Assembly: GCA_945883665.1 (NCBI GenBank)
Contig: CAMCXV010000022.1
Span: 1 to 16,740, forward strand
Source of the DNA: Rickettsia typhi
GTDB lineage: Bacteria; Pseudomonadota; Alphaproteobacteria; Rickettsiales; Rickettsiaceae
DNA: 16,740 nt
Direction of reading: 5' to 3'
Shown here: one piece after another, positions 16,401 to 16,740 of the stretch
How positions within the stretch are numbered: the first letter of the stretch is position 1
How the letters are laid out: each line of letters starts with the position of its first letter
The notes under the pieces: generated by a model
What the model saw: the letters and a program-made list of their open reading frames with translations, nothing else
Told to the model about the DNA's origin: nothing
Database searches by the model: none
Position numbers and translations under genes: made by a program

Positions 16401-16607
16401 ATGGCAATATATCTCTCTTCACAAAAAGAAACTTTTATTTCTGAAGTAGCAGATTTTGTTCTTGCTAATTTTAGAATCGATTTAAATAATGTAAAAATTA
16501 TTTTACCAAATGGTTATCTTTGCAATTATTTACAAAAAGAGATTATCACTAAAATTGGTACAGCAGCAATATTACCTAATATTATACCTATAAATGTCAA
16601 TAAGCGT
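16401..16607 (+). pseudogene. addB: addB, N-terminal fragment cut by an IS21-family insertion
   Basis: AddB is a subunit of the AddAB helicase-nuclease that processes double-strand breaks for RecA-dependent repair. Only 69 codons remain. The fragment (FVLANFRIDLNNVKIILPNG, then LQKEIITKIGTAAILPNIIP) matches the start of alphaproteobacterial AddB, in which a short strand is followed by a VLLPT-type segment and a LLPRxxPL-type segment. Full AddB proteins are about 1000 residues. The frame ends in TGA at 16608-16610, and those three bases are the first three of the IS terminus, so the stop is supplied by the insertion. The remainder, if present, would lie beyond the element, outside the window. 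The gene is presumably inactive unless an intact copy exists elsewhere. Confidence 0.75.
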
Positions 16608-16740
16608 TGAAAATTGACCCACTAAGTGCGTCCAAAATTGACCCACTTCGATTACAAAATATTAGCTTCTTTTTTTCATACGATGACTCTCGTTTCCAGT
16701 TTCTATAATATCACAATTGTGGCAAATTCTATCAAGCAAT
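16608..16740 (-). mobile_element. IS21-family element, istB-proximal end (continues past the window)
   Basis: The element starts at TGAAAATTGACCCACT exactly where the addB frame breaks. It contains the IS21-type double terminal repeat, with AAAATTGACCCACT at 16610-16623 and again at 16634-16647, a 24-base period. The istB 3' end lies 15 bases further in, on the minus strand. Twenty bases of the internal repeat block, within 16627-16646, occur in reverse complement at 85-104 in the left-hand element. The body and other end lie beyond the right edge, so target-site duplication cannot be tested. Confidence 0.85.
16662..16740 (-). CDS. istB: IstB-like ATPase, C-terminal end (partial)
   Basis: IstB is the AAA+ helper ATPase of IS21-family transposition and works with the IstA integrase. 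Only the last 25 codons are in view, ending at TAA 16664-16662. They read LLDRICHNCDIIETGN then ESHRMKKRS, matching the family ending ALLDRL.HH..ivETGN.S.R.K. The reading frame enters from beyond the right edge. The stop is about 50 bases from the IS end, as expected for this family. Confidence 0.85.
   Translation of the reverse strand, partial: LLDRICHNCDIIETGNESHRMKKRS

Overview
The window is AT-rich and densely packed with conserved housekeeping and envelope genes. The protein set (short FtsY, large TPR protein beside ftsY, alr next to mlaE/mlaF, TamA/TamB, alpha-type AddB), the very low GC, the scarcity of strong Shine-Dalgarno sequences and the decayed genes all point to an alphaproteobacterium of the order Rickettsiales, an obligate intracellular symbiont or parasite. 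A full-length flagellar export gene, flhA, favours a lineage that kept flagellar genes (as reported for some Midichloriaceae and relatives). The species cannot be named from this sequence.

Layout. Positions 1-134 are the terminus of an IS21-family element whose body lies to the left. Positions 135-1264 are a decaying accessory stretch with a C-terminal remnant of an Rpn/PD-(D/E)XK protein and a broken winged-helix gene. From 1265 to 13544 all genes read on the minus strand. In order of transcription they are coaD-alr, mlaE-mlaF-tamA-tamB, then, from a separate and very good promoter, a TPR protein and ftsY. From 13846 the genes read on the plus strand: flhA, a small YqaA/DedA-like membrane protein, and addB. 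addB is cut after 69 codons by a second IS21-family element, whose istB 3' end is visible at the right edge.

How the genes work together. CoaD makes dephospho-CoA and Alr makes D-alanine for peptidoglycan. MlaE/MlaF are the permease and ATPase of an inner-membrane phospholipid transporter. TamA/TamB form an outer-membrane Omp85 pore and an envelope-spanning bridge. The block from alr to tamB is therefore an envelope-building cluster that places the Mla ATPase/permease beside TamAB. FtsY is the SRP receptor that targets membrane proteins to the translocon. FlhA is the core export-gate protein of the flagellar type III secretion apparatus.

I see no new defence or biosynthetic system, and no CRISPR array, tRNA or rRNA. 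The observations most worth a second look are regulatory or structural. They are: two IS21-family elements in the same orientation bracketing about 16.5 kb of essential genes; the IS-interrupted addB; a structured leader behind the TPR-ftsY promoter, with a helix that is complete only in the minus-strand RNA; an 11/22-bp phased repeat array between coaD and flhA; a 15-codon leader ORF with the best ribosome-binding site near flhA, ending on the flhA start codon; and a G8 tract inside tamB.
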